NCBI GenBank assembly: GCA_031308135.1
Contig: JAHLJT010009436.1
Coordinates: 116,718,416-116,782,415 of the forward strand
Length of the DNA: 64,000 nt
Reading direction: 5' to 3'
Source of the DNA: Acheta domesticus
Taxonomy: Eukaryota; Arthropoda; Insecta; Orthoptera; Gryllidae
Made by a program: the position numbers and the translations under genes. Under the pieces are notes generated by a model. That model searched no databases. It was not told the DNA's origin and was given only the letters and a program-made list of their open reading frames with translations. Positions 1 to 11,812 of this stretch are shown piece by piece (position 1 is the stretch's first letter; each line of letters opens with the position of its first letter).

Positions 1-640
1 ATTTAATATTGTTTAGCAATATCAGTAACACAATATTCATTATTATTTCAGTCTGCAAAACATTGTAACCTAATTTTCAGATTATTATTCATGATGATGA
101 TGATTATAACAGTTAGGGTTTTTAGGGTGCTTGAATGTCAAAGGTCATTTACATCCATGTCAGATTGCTTTATAATCTTATGTAGGACCATGTAAAAGTG
201 GTTTGCCAAAACTGGAATAAAATATTCACAAAAATGCAACCTCAAATGTCAAGATAGATGAACACAATTATATGACTGATCAAGAACTGGCTAGGTCTAT
301 AAAACAATTTCAATAGTACCTTCTGTCCTCTGATGAAGTGATAAAATCGACCTTCTTTTAAGGAGAAGAGTCTCAAGTGAGTTTTTATAGTATCTCTTTC
401 AGAGAGGTGGCAAGATAGTGTCTTTAAATCTTTCTTAGCTTTTCACAATATAATAGGATGTGTTTGACAGTTCACTCATTCCACTCTAGACACACATAGG
501 GTCACAGCGAAGATGATATTCATTTGATAAGCTCAGTGTTAACTAACATTGACTTGAGTGACTTATTTTCGTACTAAACAGAGATAACCATGTTTGACTG
601 TCTTGTGGCCAATTTTCCTGCTTGGTCAGCTCTCTTATTC
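1..640. other. AT-rich sequence without recognised feature
   Basis: I see no open frame of useful length, no recognised transposon end and no exon. Given the host exon at 4503-4696 on the minus strand, this stretch would lie downstream of that exon, in an intron or 3' region of the same gene; that is inference. Confidence 0.4.
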
Positions 641-649
641 CCAGTTACT

Positions 650-1198
650 TCCACAAGGCCAAAAATCTCTTCCCTCCATCTGTCCTTTTTTTCTTCTCTC
701 TCTGACCATGTCTCACTCTGCCTGATTCTGTCTCTCTCTGTCTCTGCCATTTTCTAACCCTGTCCCTCTCTGTCGTCACACTGTCCGTCCCTCTGCATTT
801 CTGACTCTTTGTCTCTTTCTGTCTCATGTTCCTCTCTGTGTCTCTGTCTCCCTCTGCACCTGTCCGTGTGTGTGTCTCCATGAGTCCGTCCCTCCATGTG
901 TCTTTCTCTGTCTCTGAAGAAGGAAAGAGAGAGGAGGAGAGAGGAGAAGGAAAGGAGGAGAGAGAAGAAGGAAAGGGGGAGAGAAGAGACGAGAAGGAGA
1001 GGAGAGAGGAAGGGAGAGGAGGAGGAGGAAAGGGGAGGAGAGGAAAAGGGAGAGAGGAGAGGAAAGGGAGAGGAGGAGGAAAGGAGAGAGAGAGGAAAGG
1101 GAGGGGGGAGAGGAAAGGGAGAGGAGGAGAGGAGGAGGCGGGAGGAAAGGGAGAGGAAAGGGAAGGAGGGAGAAAGGAAAGAGGAAAGGAGAGGGGGC
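650..1198. repeat. polypyrimidine tract followed by polypurine tract
   Basis: About 265 bases of CT-rich sequence (CTCTGTCTCT-like) are followed directly by about 285 bases of almost pure GA on the same strand (GGAGA/GGAAAGG-like). The two halves are roughly complementary in composition, so the tract could fold back on itself. Long frames read through it only because simple repeats lack stops; they are Arg/Glu/Lys or Ser/Leu/Pro runs and are not genes. Confidence 0.85.
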
Positions 1199-1239
1199 TT
1201 TATGGGATTGGGTATGCATATGATTCTATTGATTATTTA

Positions 1240-1680
1240 TTTTTATTTACTTACATATATACTTATTTACCTACTTAAATACTTATTTACCTACTTAAAT
1301 ACTTATTTACTACTAAATCTTATTTACCTAATAAAACTTATTTACCTACTTAAATACTTATTTACCTACTTAAATACTTATTTACCTACTTAAATACTTA
1401 TTTACCTACTTAAATACTTATTTACCTACTAAATACTTATTTACCTACTTAAATACTTATTTACCTACTTAAATACTTATTTACCTACTTAAATACTTAT
1501 TTACCTACTTAAATACTTATTTACCTACTTAAATACTTATTTACCTACTTAAATACCTATTTACTTACTTAAATACTTATTTACTTACATACTTATTTAG
1601 TTACTCACATACTCATGTACTTATTTACTTACTTAAGAACTCACATACTTATTTACTCACTTATTCACTTACATTCACAC
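1240..1680. repeat. 20-bp minisatellite, TTTACCTACTTAAATACTTA
   Basis: The unit TTTACCTACTTAAATACTTA recurs about 16 times, nearly perfect between 1330 and 1560 and decaying at both ends into shorter TACTTATT-type repeats. Some units lack one base. No coding potential. Confidence 0.95.
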
Positions 1681-1811
1681 ACACATATAATTATTTATTG
1701 TTAATTTTAATTCATTAAAGAGGGCACAAAAACACTGTATTTTATGGAAGAAGTTGTGGTGTTATGTTTTTGATTTGTTTTTACTTTTTCCACCATGTAG
1801 AGGTGGTGCTC

Positions 1812-2075
1812 CTAGTGGTGCTACAGACTTATTAGTTTTCTATTTTTTTTGGTACGGGCTAGCTTTTTAGACTTGCCACAAACTCTTCCAGCTGCCATTA
1901 TTGCCACCTAAATAACATTTTTTTAAACTTTTATCAGTTTTTCAGTTTCCTAATAGTAGAATTGAAAAATAACACTATCGCTATCAAAAGTTTAAAGAAA
2001 AAATTTGGAGTAGTTTTTGAGAAATTCTAGTTTTTGTTATTTTTTAATATTGCACAAAAATGCACACAATATTGT
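1812..2075 (-). repeat. NR family fragment (tail end)
   Basis: Reverse-oriented fragment of the dispersed non-coding repeat whose best copy is at 60975-62660. It begins at the CTAG terminus (CTAGTGGTGCTACAG), runs through the tail module with GCTAGC and GCCA(G)CTG landmarks, and ends in one AAACTTTTGATAG / AAAAATTTGGAG internal module. The rest of the element is absent. Confidence 0.75.
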
Positions 2076-2815
2076 GTAATGGTTTATTACATGAAACGAT
2101 AATATGAGAATATTAGGGTAAATAAAAGCAATTATGACAGCAACAACGGTGATGGGAAGCGATGTATGACAAGAACATTATGAACCGTGACATGAGAGAA
2201 AGCGTGTGTAAACGGCACCTGGAAAAATTAAATAATGTTGTGACTAGATTAAATAAATATCATTGACACATGAGCAAAGTCTATGAGGGGGAGAATAAAT
2301 AAATAAAATACTTATGAAAGTGAACAATGAATAAACAAATAATGGACATAAATGGAAGTGACCAATAGGAAGACAGATTTCAATAATCGAATTTGAGATG
2401 AGCAGGTAAGGTGAGGAAATGCAGTTGTGAGTAGTTTGCACAGTATATTGTTGCAGACAGTAGACAGTCACGCAGAATGGAAGAAACAGGGAGATGAAGC
2501 TAAGACTCTGTGAAGATCGGACCTATCTGTGAATAGCGAGATATAATTTTCATGATAGTAACAGTTTAACTCGAACTTGGAATTCTAAAGGAATAGTAAG
2601 AAAATGCAAGTAATAGTGTCATACATGAATGGAATAATTGAGGAAACCTGTAACAGCACGCAAGGGTGCTGTTCGGCTGTGACGAGAAAGTAACACCAAG
2701 GAATCCTGCTTAAGATTTTGGAAATGTATGAAGACTAAGTTTTTGTTCAATAAATTAAGAATCAAATTAATATAGTACGGAAATTAATGGCCATGCATGC
2801 ATCAAGGAAGCCAAG
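2076..2815. other. AT-rich sequence without recognised feature
   Basis: No transposon end, exon or RNA gene recognised. Short frames here have no family features. Confidence 0.4.
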
Positions 2816-2865
<50 letters not shown>

Positions 2866-2867
2866 TA
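2816..2867. repeat. (AAT)n microsatellite
   Basis: About 17 uninterrupted AAT units. Confidence 0.97.
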
Positions 2868-2969
2868 AAGCTTCAAAGTAAAAGAAGGGATTCAAGTCAA
2901 TATTTTCAATAGTTATTGAATTTTAGGATTCATTGCTTTTGTATTGTTAAGAAAGAAAAAGATGTGTTA

Positions 2970-3072
<103 letters not shown>

Positions 3073-3544
3073 AATGTTTTACAGAATATATTAACATAAG
3101 GCACCCCAGAAGTAAGTATTGTTATAACTGAGCCTAGTAATAACCTTTGCAGGTCACAGGGCATAAACCAAACAATAACATATGTAAATTTGCAATTCCG
3201 AAATCCTGTAGAGGCAAACTATCAAACCTGTAAAATTTGAATTTATCGTGATTGCATCATTTCAGCATGATAGCATCAAATAAGGGTAAGAAAAATAAAA
3301 TGTAATATTATCATAAATATTATCCAAGTAAATGATGGTCAGATTCGACATGCCAGTGTAGTAAGAACATAAAACATTTGTTAGGTAAATAATAATGAGC
3401 CAGAATGAAAAGCTGTCTGGCATGAAAACTACTAAATGTTTTTAAAAAAATCCTACACAACCTCATTGAAAGAACTAATAATAGAGAACAAATTTTATTT
3501 GAAGGAAAATTCTCTATTTGCAGTTGAGAAGTTGTAGGTAGACG

Positions 3545-3925
3545 CAAAAAAAAAATTTCAATCTTTTGCAACTTTCAAATATTCAGAGTTATCAGTGAAA
3601 ATCAGACTTATGCCATCTTCATACATGAATTTTGTTCTATTCATTACACGAAAATTACAGAAAAAGTTTGAAGCAATTTTTGAGAAAATTTACTCATTTT
3701 GGAAACAATCATACGCATAGTTTAGGCACTAGTGTTGTTTACATACACAAGATGGACAGACAGATAGACGGACGTTTTGAAAAAAAACAACCGCTTTTTC
3801 AGTATCAGTGTATTTTCGTTGAAACCTCAAAATAAATTTCCTGCAGCATTGAACTTTCTCTATACTACGTGAATTAGCCCGTATATACATACATATATGA
3901 GAAAGTAAAAATATTTGGAGTATAC
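3545..3925 (-). repeat. NR family fragment (hinge and head)
   Basis: Reverse-oriented NR piece. It has the AAACTTTTTCTG / CAATTTTTGAG internal module, the hinge (reverse of AACACTAGTGCCTAAAC), a short GACAGACAGATAGACGG tract, the GGTATCAG-like box and the head palindrome (GTATATACATACATATA, followed by GAGAAAGTAAAAA). Both body and tail modules are missing. Confidence 0.75.
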
Positions 3926-4502
3926 ATGAAGTATAGAGACAGTAATTTAATGTTGCAAAACAACAACATTGAGATTTTAAAGAAAATGCATATATTTGTC
4001 TCCGGAAATCAAAAAGGGGTTGTTTTTTTATATTAAAAAATCTCGTAAGCAAGAGATACTAGCTAATCTTCAGGTTCACACCCAACAATATTGATATCGA
4101 AAAAATAATGATCATACAAAGAATAATGATGGTAGAATGCATAAGATGGCAGCAGCATTAAGAGCATCAATAGGTGCTGTCTAAAGCTCATAGAAGAAAT
4201 AAAATGAATTGATCACCTTGAGTATTTGATCAGACATTATCAGATTTGCAATATATCAATGACAGAACCAAATGAGCTACAGAATCATTTCTGGACTCTC
4301 TTTTAAAATGCATATATTGGTAATCCATAATTATTAATAAGGTAAATTAAATTAATCAGATGAATGAACATCAGATAAATTAAACCCCTTATTAGTAGCA
4401 TCAACCTTACCCTTCATGGGTTAAGTACTCCTTTTCATTGGATGAAGACATAGGCTTCCTTGGAAGTTCCAACGTTATCAAAATGCTAAAAAAATAATTT
4501 AC
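3926..4502. other. non-coding sequence flanking the host exon
   Basis: Holds nothing I recognise. On the minus strand it is immediately downstream of the splice donor of the exon at 4503-4696, so it should be intron. Confidence 0.5.
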
Positions 4503-4696
4503 AAAAGGATACGCAAAGGATCTGGAGAGCCTTGATCTAACCAATTACGAATCTGTAGCAGTTCTGAGTGGAGTCCTGGTTGCTCAAACAAATGAGGCTG
4601 TTTAAGACCATGGCGATACAAGTGGTCTACAAGAAACCATATTTCTTTTGGTATTGGATATGGATCTTGTGTGCTGGATATCTCCTTACTGTTTTC
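4503..4696 (-). CDS. Ocrl: OCRL/INPP5B-type inositol polyphosphate 5-phosphatase, RhoGAP-like domain exon
   Basis: An internal exon of 194 bases, phase 0 at its start and phase 2 at its end. On the minus strand it is preceded by a pyrimidine-rich TTCTTTTTAG acceptor and followed by a GTAAAT donor. The translation contains IPKEIWFLVDHLYRHGL and LFEQPGLHSELLQI, the opening of the C-terminal RhoGAP-like domain of OCRL and INPP5B (family knowledge: IPKE-W--VDHLY, then LF--PG). In the family this domain follows the ASH domain and binds Rab/Rac GTPases, endosomal adaptors and clathrin-pathway partners without GAP activity; the enzyme removes the 5-phosphate of PI(4,5)P2 on endosomal and Golgi membranes. 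The preceding exon is at 28614-28711; the reading frame joins in phase (MEL followed by ENSKE). Later exons must lie before base 1 on this strand. It could be either paralogue where a species has two; insects usually have one. Confidence 0.87.
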
Positions 4697-4942
4697 CTAA
4701 AAAGAATTAAACAACAGGCTTAGTATATGAAGAACTTGCAATATATTCTATTAAATGGCAAGACATAAGGCATACACCATTCACAACACTCTCAAAGAAA
4801 TGGAATATTAATACAAAATACTAGCTTTTCATTGCAAACATTCCCCCCATCCCCATTCTATCTGTAACAAACACTCATTTTCATGTCAATTTCATAAAAG
4901 TTATGAAAATAGAAAAATTAATTTTCAGCAAAAAATGTTTAA
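4697..4942. other. start of a 23.9-kb TE-filled host intron
   Basis: Intronic sequence between the two host exons (intron 4697-28613). No other feature seen in this part. Confidence 0.6.
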
Positions 4943-5456
4943 CCCTTACTTAGACTCTGTTTGGGGTCTTTTCTGACCCCAGGCACAAAGAATGTTTTAC
5001 AACACTGGAAATTATTCACTGGAACTTCTCATTTTCGATATGCTATTTATGTCCTGTTTTACATGTGTTGTAAACTATCCAGTTTTTTTTAGTTTTCTTG
5101 GTTTGAGGTAATTTGATTTTTATGCAGCTGGGGTCAGAAATGATCCCAAATAGATTCCACTTTACATATCTATGTATTTACATGTCTATTATGAGACAAT
5201 AGCTTCATATCAGACATTCATATGCTGGTATGGTGGACATCTATGCACAGTTAAGAGAACATTATTCTAGAAATATTCTTCCTTCATTTTTTAGAACAGT
5301 ATAGTAAATGTAGCAAATAAATAGCATCATTTTCTTTATTAATCATTCCAAATAGCATCCACACATGAAATACAGATAAACTATCGGGTAAAATGAGTGG
5401 GGTCAAATCTGTCCCCAAACAGTCCACGTAAGTAATGGAAAAACAGAGTCAAAAGG
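4943..5456. mobile_element. probable piggyBac-type MITE with TTAA/TTAC flanks
   Basis: The left end reads TTAA then CCCTTACTTAGACTCTG and GTTTGGGGTC; the right end read on the other strand gives GTAA then CCTTTTGACTCTG, followed by a second partial copy (CCATTACTTA, then CTGTTTGGGG). Inverted ends starting CCYTT beside TTAA are typical of piggyBac-type elements. The right target copy is changed to TTAC. No coding capacity. The doubled right end leaves the exact boundary uncertain. Confidence 0.55.
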
Positions 5457-5767
5457 TTACGGGAGATTATTTTTCATAAATTATAAGGATATCCCAAAAT
5501 TTTTAAATCACATACAGCTCCTAATAAAAGCTTTTTAAGCTGAAAAGTATACAAATATAAAATACATAAAGATTTGGAAGTAACAATAGACAAAAAATTG
5601 GCTTTCGCTTACACATTAACAACATAAACAAGATTTTCAAAACATTATTGTTTATTAGAAGACAAATGGCAAATTTACATAAAACTTGTAGATCAAATTG
5701 AGGATTAATTACAAAAAACATGGATACATTTTATTAATAAGCAAATTTTGATCTCCACAAACACTTG
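5457..5767. other. AT-rich intronic sequence, no feature seen
   Basis: A 66-codon minus-strand frame here is rich in Leu, Phe and Asn with no family feature; I treat it as chance. Confidence 0.45.
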
Positions 5768-6769
5768 TAATATAGCAGTGACGTGAGGTGATAATTTTAG
5801 TAGGGGAAGCACTTTTGAAATCCATGGTATAAAAAATGTAAAACAGAAAAAGATGATATAAATTTTCACAAAATGTTAATATGTTACAGGAGAGGTCGCA
5901 TCTTGCATACGAATGTAACTGGTCACTCAGGAGAAAACAGACCCCAGGGAAAATTTTGTTGCCTAAATGCCTTCTAACATTATAAACAAATATAATTCGG
6001 TATTTATGTGACTTACAACTAAACCTTATTTATCGAGTACTTTGTTATTTAAAATTATTAACACAAATTTACATCAATGCATTAAGCATATTTTTTTCTT
6101 TCATAAAATGAAAAATGTGAGCATAAACTTTAATATATGGTGAATGTTGATTTGCAAATGTGAAAAACATTACTGAATTCTATACATACAATCTTTACAA
6201 ACAATGGATGTGATGTTGGTTCTACTGTTTTCTTACACTTTTCACATTCTCTGGATGATCTGTGGTTTAAATTCCAGGGACAAATTTCACGTCTTCTTGG
6301 TTCTCTTTCTTGCAACTAGTGTTTCTTGTTTTTGCTCTGAATGCAAATATTGTATTATTTTAGGTATCAGTTCTCGCGACAATCCTGGTAGAATTTCTCT
6401 CCTAATAGAACAAGAGTGAATATGATCCAAAACTTCCGTCTGCAATTCTTATGTGTGGTGATTCCTCGAATTATCAGTAATGTTTATTCTCCTGAAAGTT
6501 GATCGTGCCTACTTCGAATGTATCACCGGAAAGGGAGTATTGCCAAGGAAACCGTGGGCGTTGCGCCGTACCGACCGGCTCAGCTTGTCAACGCGGGTTC
6601 ACCCCACCCACTTCTCTCGCTAGATGCTATGACTACTGCGCGGAATGAGCTCGCCAATGCATTCCCTTCCCGCAAGGGAGAACTGCAGAACGGTATGCAA
6701 AGAATTAGTTTGTTTGGAATACTTTCTTTAACTTAATATAAACGTTCTCGGTATTATTAGATACTTGAT

Positions 6770-9701
6770 TGATTGAATAGGGTTTAAAGGGCGCTTCGAC
6801 TGCTGTGGTCATTGGCGCCTATGCCAGAGTATTTGGAGAAAAGAATATTCAGTGTTGCATATGTAACTTACTCACTGTTTAAAAGCATGTACATGGGCTA
6901 AAAAGGAGGCTCGAATTCTGCATCAAGTATACATGTAGAAATGGCAGAAGGAAAATAGAAAAAGGGCGCGTAAAATTTATCTTAAAACGTAAAATTGGCT
7001 GTAAAGGGGCCAAAAAACAACATAAAACATTGTTCTTTCAAATAAAATTATATATTCTGCTTTCTCTCAAAAAACAAAAAGTTTTGAGAGCGCAGAATCG
7101 TCATCCCCGAGCACCACTTGTAGCGAGTTGCCCAGGTCATGTCTTCGTCGACTGCCAACAAATTTCCTACAGTACAGCAGGACGTGTTCCACGGAAAGAA
7201 CAGTCTGGCACGAGTCACAGATGGGGGGAGTTTCATTTCGAAGAATGAAACCGTGAGAGAAATGGCAGTGTCCGATACGAAGACGGGTTAAAATAACTTC
7301 CTCGCGTCTACAGGACCGTGATGAGGAGCGCCAGGGATACACAGAATTCTTTATCGCACTTAGTTTGAAAGTGCTATTGTGCCACTCTGTTTGCCACGCT
7401 CTAAGCACGGATCGTTTCAAGAAAGCCTGAACATCGGATAATGGCACAGAAGGGATGTCGATACGAGTTTTACGAGTCGCTGATTTCGCCGCCTGGTCGG
7501 CCAGTTCGTTCCCTCTGATACTCACGTGGCCTGGGACCCAACTAAGTACCAGGTCATAGCGGCGGGACAGAAGACGATGAATCAGGCTTTGAACGGATAA
7601 AGTCAGGTAGTCTGACAAAGGACGGGAGACAGCTTGAAGAGAGCTGAGAGAATCGGAACAGATAACTACTCGCCGCAACGTCGCTGATTCAATGTATTTT
7701 AGGGCCTCAAAGATTGCACACATTTCGGCAGTGAAAATACTGCATTTGGAGTGAAGCCGAAATGATTTGGTGGCCCTGATACAGTAAAAACCACATGCCA
7801 CCGCGTCGCTGCACGATGAACCATCCGTGTATAAGAATAAATGATCCGGATAGGATTCTCTCATATCCAGAAACTGCTTCTGGTAAACCAGAGGACTAGT
7901 AGTTTGTTTGGGTAAATGGGAGAGTCTGAAGTCAATTCTGGGAAGGAGGAGTTTCCAAGGGGGGATCCGGTCACTTGTGGGTCTCACAGGGGTGGGAAGT
8001 TCTACATTTAATTCCCGGAGAAGATTTCGTAATCTAATACCTGGGGGATGGGGTAACGAAGTTCGAAGATTGTACGAGGACTCATACTTTGGGTGGATGA
8101 TTATACGACGACAAGGGTGGTCAACCAGTCCGGACACTTTAGCCCCATAAGAGGCTAATAAAATATCTCGCCTTCGGCTCAGAGATGGTTCTCCAGCTTC
8201 GGCCAAGAGGCATTCGATGCGACTCGTGCGGTAGGCGCCTGTACTAATTCTTATACCGGCGTTGTGAATGGTATTTAATGGCCGGAGGGTTGATGGTGAC
8301 GCTGACCCATATACAATACATCCATAATCCAAAATAGAGCGGATGAGGGTTCTATACAAACGCAAGAGACACACACGGTCAGCTCCCCAAGAGCTGCCTG
8401 TAAGGGTGCGGAGGAGGTTCAGAGGTGAGACACATCGGCTCTTCAGTTTACGTATATGATTTCGCCAAGTTAGGCTCTTATCGAAAGTAAGCCCAAGGAA
8501 AGTTGCAGAGTCCACAAAAGGTAGAAGATGGCTTCCAAGAAAAAGATCGGGGTGGTTATGAAGATGATAAATCCTGCAGAAGTGCATACAGCTAGTTTTT
8601 GATGCGGAGAATTTAAAACCTGTCGCATCACTCCATTCCTGCAATTTGTTGAGGACAAGTTGTAATTGTCTCTCTATCACTTGAATACTCTTGGAAGAGC
8701 AGAAAATGGCAAAGTCGTCAACGAAGAGCGATGCTTTCACCGGCTCTCGGATTATCGACGCTATACTATTGATAGCGATGGCAAACAGAGTGACACTCAG
8801 AATTGAGCCCTGAGGGACCCCGTTTTCTAAATGGTGGCTGGCGGATAACCTGTCACCAAGGCGAACGCGGAAGTATCTTGAGGAAAGAAAGGCTACTAAA
8901 AAAAGGGGGAGCCGGCCCCTAAGACCCCAAGAATGGATGGTGCGAAGAATGCCGTACCTCCAGGTAGTATCACAAGCTTTCTCTATATCAAAGAAAATTG
9001 CTACCAGGTGTTGACGTAGCACGAAAGCAGTGGAGATCTGTGTGGTAAGGGTGACAAGGTGGTCCATGGTTGACCTGTTCTTCCTGAAACCACATTGGAT
9101 GGGGGTAAGTAGGTTTCTCTGCTCCAGGTGCCAGACCAAACGCGTATTCACCATTCGCTCCAGAAGTTTGCATATACAGCTTGTGAGCGAGATTGGACGG
9201 TAGGTTGACGGCTTTGTCCTGTCCTTTCCTTCTTTAGGAATAGGAATAATAATCGCTTCGCGCCAGGTTCTAGGGAAGGTATGTTCCATCCAAATCTTGT
9301 TGAAGATACGGAGGAGAAAGATACGTGCCTCTTCCGGCAGGTGTTTTAACATTTGGTTGTGTATCTGGTCTGGTCCTGGAGCAGAATCTTTCCCACGGGT
9401 GAGCGCACAGGAAAATTCATCCATGGAGAAAGGGGCGTTATAATCTTCCTCCAGGCAGGTAGAGAAGTCCAATCTGCATTTCTCCATTCTACTCTTAGTT
9501 TTCAAGAAGCTAGGGGAGTAGTGTAAGGAACTGGAGGAATTTTCATAATGACAGGCCAATTCCTCAACTACTTTTTCTGGAGAAGTAATAAGATTTCCAT
9601 TAATAAGAAGTCCTGGGACAGATGATGGGGAAAATCTTCCTCCGATCTGTCGGATCTTTCGCCATACTACTTTAGGCAGGGTATGGCAAGAAAGAGAAGA
9701 G
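6770..9701 (-). mobile_element. 5'-truncated I-group LINE, copy A
   Basis: The insertion is flanked by a perfect 14-bp target site duplication ATTAGATACTTGAT (6756-6769 and 9702-9715). The 3' end lies at 6770 and carries short TCAATCA-type tail repeats; the 5' end is truncated inside ORF2, as expected from incomplete target-primed reverse transcription. The 3' untranslated part (about 6780-7066) is shared with copy B at 11813-12100. Inserted into the hAT-like element after that element had integrated. Confidence 0.93.
7067..9700 (-). pseudogene. LINE ORF2 fragment: reverse transcriptase and RNase H (I group)
   Basis: An open frame of 877 codons that starts in mid-gene at the truncation point, so it has no native start and no endonuclease domain. 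The RT domain carries SAPGPDQIHNQML, YRPISLTSCICKLLERM, FFDIEKACDTTW and the catalytic FVDDFAIF, then LGLTFDKSLTW. The C-terminal third is an RNase H fold with LYTDGSS, the acidic EMCAIFEAL, CSDSLSSLQA and WVPGHVSIRGNELADQAAK, so the D-E-D-D set is present. A Cys-His cluster follows (CDSCQTVLSVEHVLLYC). RT plus RNase H in one ORF2 points to the I group (I, Nimb and relatives). The frame has no stops or frameshifts although the copy is dead on arrival, which suggests a young insertion. The FDIEKAC residue replaces the usual Tyr after Ala. Confidence 0.93.
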
Positions 9702-10129
9702 ATTAGATACTTGATATTTCCATTGTATTATAATGTAGTTATCACGTACATCAAACACTCCCAAAACGCCAAAATAATAAATTATTTCAAACTTGAAATT
9801 GCTACCAGTCGATCACAACAGAACACATTCAAAAAATCATTCTCGCGCTTTCACGAACCGACCCGACTTTTCACGAGGCATGACGAAGTCAAACGCCTGC
9901 ACTCTCCAAGAAGCTTCGCTGACGTCACGAAACGAATCTACACACCGTTCTGAAAACATCACACACACTTAGTCACACTAAGCTCAGCTAGAATCAGAGT
10001 CGAGTACACAGTTTTGCTCTGGCCATAAGCAACGAATATTTCCAATATATAAAGAATTTTTTTCTATGCTTTACTTAGGGGAATGACCCATTCCCTTCAT
10101 TCCACGGAATGCACGCCACTGTAATATAG

Positions 10130-10375
10130 TAAAATCTAAACTGCTACTCCCAAATTTAGTCTCCAGCACAACTTATTTAATTAAAGGAATTGGAACTGCT
10201 CAGCATAGTATTTTTCTTACAAAATAAAAGCTTACAAAATAAATGTGCCAACTTAATGTAAGATCTCTCAGCATTCAAAGAAATTAAATTTGTCATACAG
10301 TGAGTTCTGTGGTCCACAAATTGTGAGTAAACAGTATGTGAGAGAGAAACAGAGAGACCCAAAACACAGAACGTA
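10130..10375. other. short intronic gap
   Basis: Between the hAT-like element and the minisatellites. Nothing recognised. Confidence 0.45.
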
Positions 10376-10377
10376 CA

Positions 10378-11105
10378 ACCGATAGAACGAACGAACGACA
10401 GGCAGACCGACCGGTCGAACGAAAGAACGACGGACAGACCGACCGACCGAACGAACGAACGAACGAAAGAACGACAGACCGAACGAACGAACGAACGAAC
10501 GAACGAACGACAGACCGACCGGCCGAACGAACGAACCACAGACCGACCGGCCGAACGAACGAATCACAGACCGAAAGAACCACAGACCGACCGGCCGAAC
10601 GAACAAACGAACCATAGACCGACCGGCCGAACGAACAAACGAACCACAGACCGACCGGCCGAACGAAACAAACGAACCACAGACCGACCGGCCGAACGAA
10701 CAAACGAACCACAGACCGACCGGCCGAACGAACAAACGAACCACAGACCGACCGGCCGAACGAACAAACGAACCACAGACCGACCGGCCGAACGAACAAA
10801 CGAACCACAGACAGACCGACCGGCGAACAAACGAACGAACCCAGACCGACCGGCCGAACGAACCCAGACCGACCGGCCGAACGAACCCAGACCGACCGGC
10901 CGAACGAACCCAGACCGACCGGCCGAACGAACCCAGACCGACCGGCCGAACGAACCCAGACCGACCGGCCGAACGAACCCAGACCGACCGGCCGAACGAA
11001 CGAACGAACGAACGAAACACAGACCGACCGGCCGAACGACATGCAGGCCGAACGAACGACAGACAGACATGCAGGCCGAACGAACGACAGATACGGAGAC
11101 ATGAG
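10378..11105. repeat. GACCGACCGGCCGAACGAAC minisatellite
   Basis: Variable-length units built from ACAGACCGACCGGCCGAACGAAC, with a (GAAC)n part that expands and contracts. It is most regular at 10840-10990, where a 24-bp unit ending in CCC recurs. The Arg/Ser/Phe/Val-rich minus-strand frames through it (VRSAGRSG-like) are artefacts of a stop-free repeat. Confidence 0.95.
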
Positions 11106-11222
11106 AGAGAGGGGAGATGGTTTTAGTAAGTAAAAATCTTGCACTGTAATGTGGTACGGGCCACATGGTGTCTTGTGAAAATTTCTACCAACCCTAGTAA
11201 AAAAAGACTGACACAGGCTTAC

Positions 11223-11805
11223 TGCCGGAGAGAGACGGGAGACCGCCGGAGAGAGACGGGAGACCGCCGGAGAGAGACGGGAGACCGCCGGAGAGAGACG
11301 GGAGACCGCCGGAGAGAGACGGGAGACCGCCGGAGAGAGACGGGAGACCGCCGGAGAGAGACGGGAGACCGCCGGAGAGAGACGGGAGACCGCCGGAGAG
11401 AGACGGGAGACCGCCGGAGAGAGACGGGAGACCGCCGGAGAGAGACGGGAGACCGCCGGAGAGAGACGGGAGACCGCCGGAGAGAGACGGGAGACCGCCG
11501 GAGAGAGACGGGAGACCGCCGGAGAGAGACGGGAGACCGCCGGAGAGAGACGGGAGACCGCCGGAGAGAGACGGGAGACTGCCGGAGAGAGACGGGAGAC
11601 TGCCGGAGAGAGACGGGAGACTGCCGGAGAGAGACGGGAAACTGCCGGAGAGAAGGGAGACTGCCGGAGAGAGAAGGGAGACTGCCGGAGAGAGTCGGGA
11701 GACTGCCGGAGAGAGACGGGAGACTGCCGGAGAGAGACGAAGACAGCAAGAAACACTGAGACAACCGGAGAGAGACGGAAACAGCCGGAGACCGGTAGTG
11801 ACGGA
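11223..11805. repeat. 21-bp GC-rich minisatellite, GCCGGAGAGAGACGGGAGACC
   Basis: About 26 head-to-tail units of 21 bases. The first 16 or so are near identical; toward 11600-11800 the units pick up CC to CT changes and indels. Because 21 is a multiple of 3 it stays open in several frames on both strands (RRETGDR heptads on plus, SLRRSPV heptads on minus); this is not evidence of a gene. There are no unique spacers, so it is not a CRISPR array. Confidence 0.97.
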
Positions 11806-11812
11806 GATTCAT

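Larger units (their letters stand above)
5776..10121 (-). mobile_element. non-autonomous hAT-like element, TSD TAATATAG, interrupted by a LINE
   Basis: The left end CAGTGACGTGAGG and right end CCACGCC-type (reverse complement CAGTGGCGTGCATTCC) are imperfect inverted repeats starting CAG. They are flanked by identical 8-bp sequences TAATATAG at 5768-5775 and 10122-10129, as expected for an hAT or P-type insertion; the CAGTGGCG start favours hAT. Without the nested LINE (6770-9701) about 1.4 kb remains, with no transposase that I can recognise. Orientation is set by resemblance of the 10121 end to the 5' end of ZMYM1-like hAT elements and is a weak call. Confidence 0.82.

Noticed and set aside
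645..1393. Arg/Glu/Lys-rich and Ser/Pro/Leu-rich frames
   Set aside because: Translation of purine or pyrimidine tracts.
11139..11759. 206-codon plus-strand frame of RRETGDR heptads, resembling an alpha-helical repeat protein
   Set aside because: It is the 21-bp minisatellite translated; the heptad length follows from the unit length being divisible by three.
11223..11805. Possible CRISPR array (regular short direct repeats)
   Set aside because: Units are contiguous with no unique spacers, and the genome is eukaryotic.
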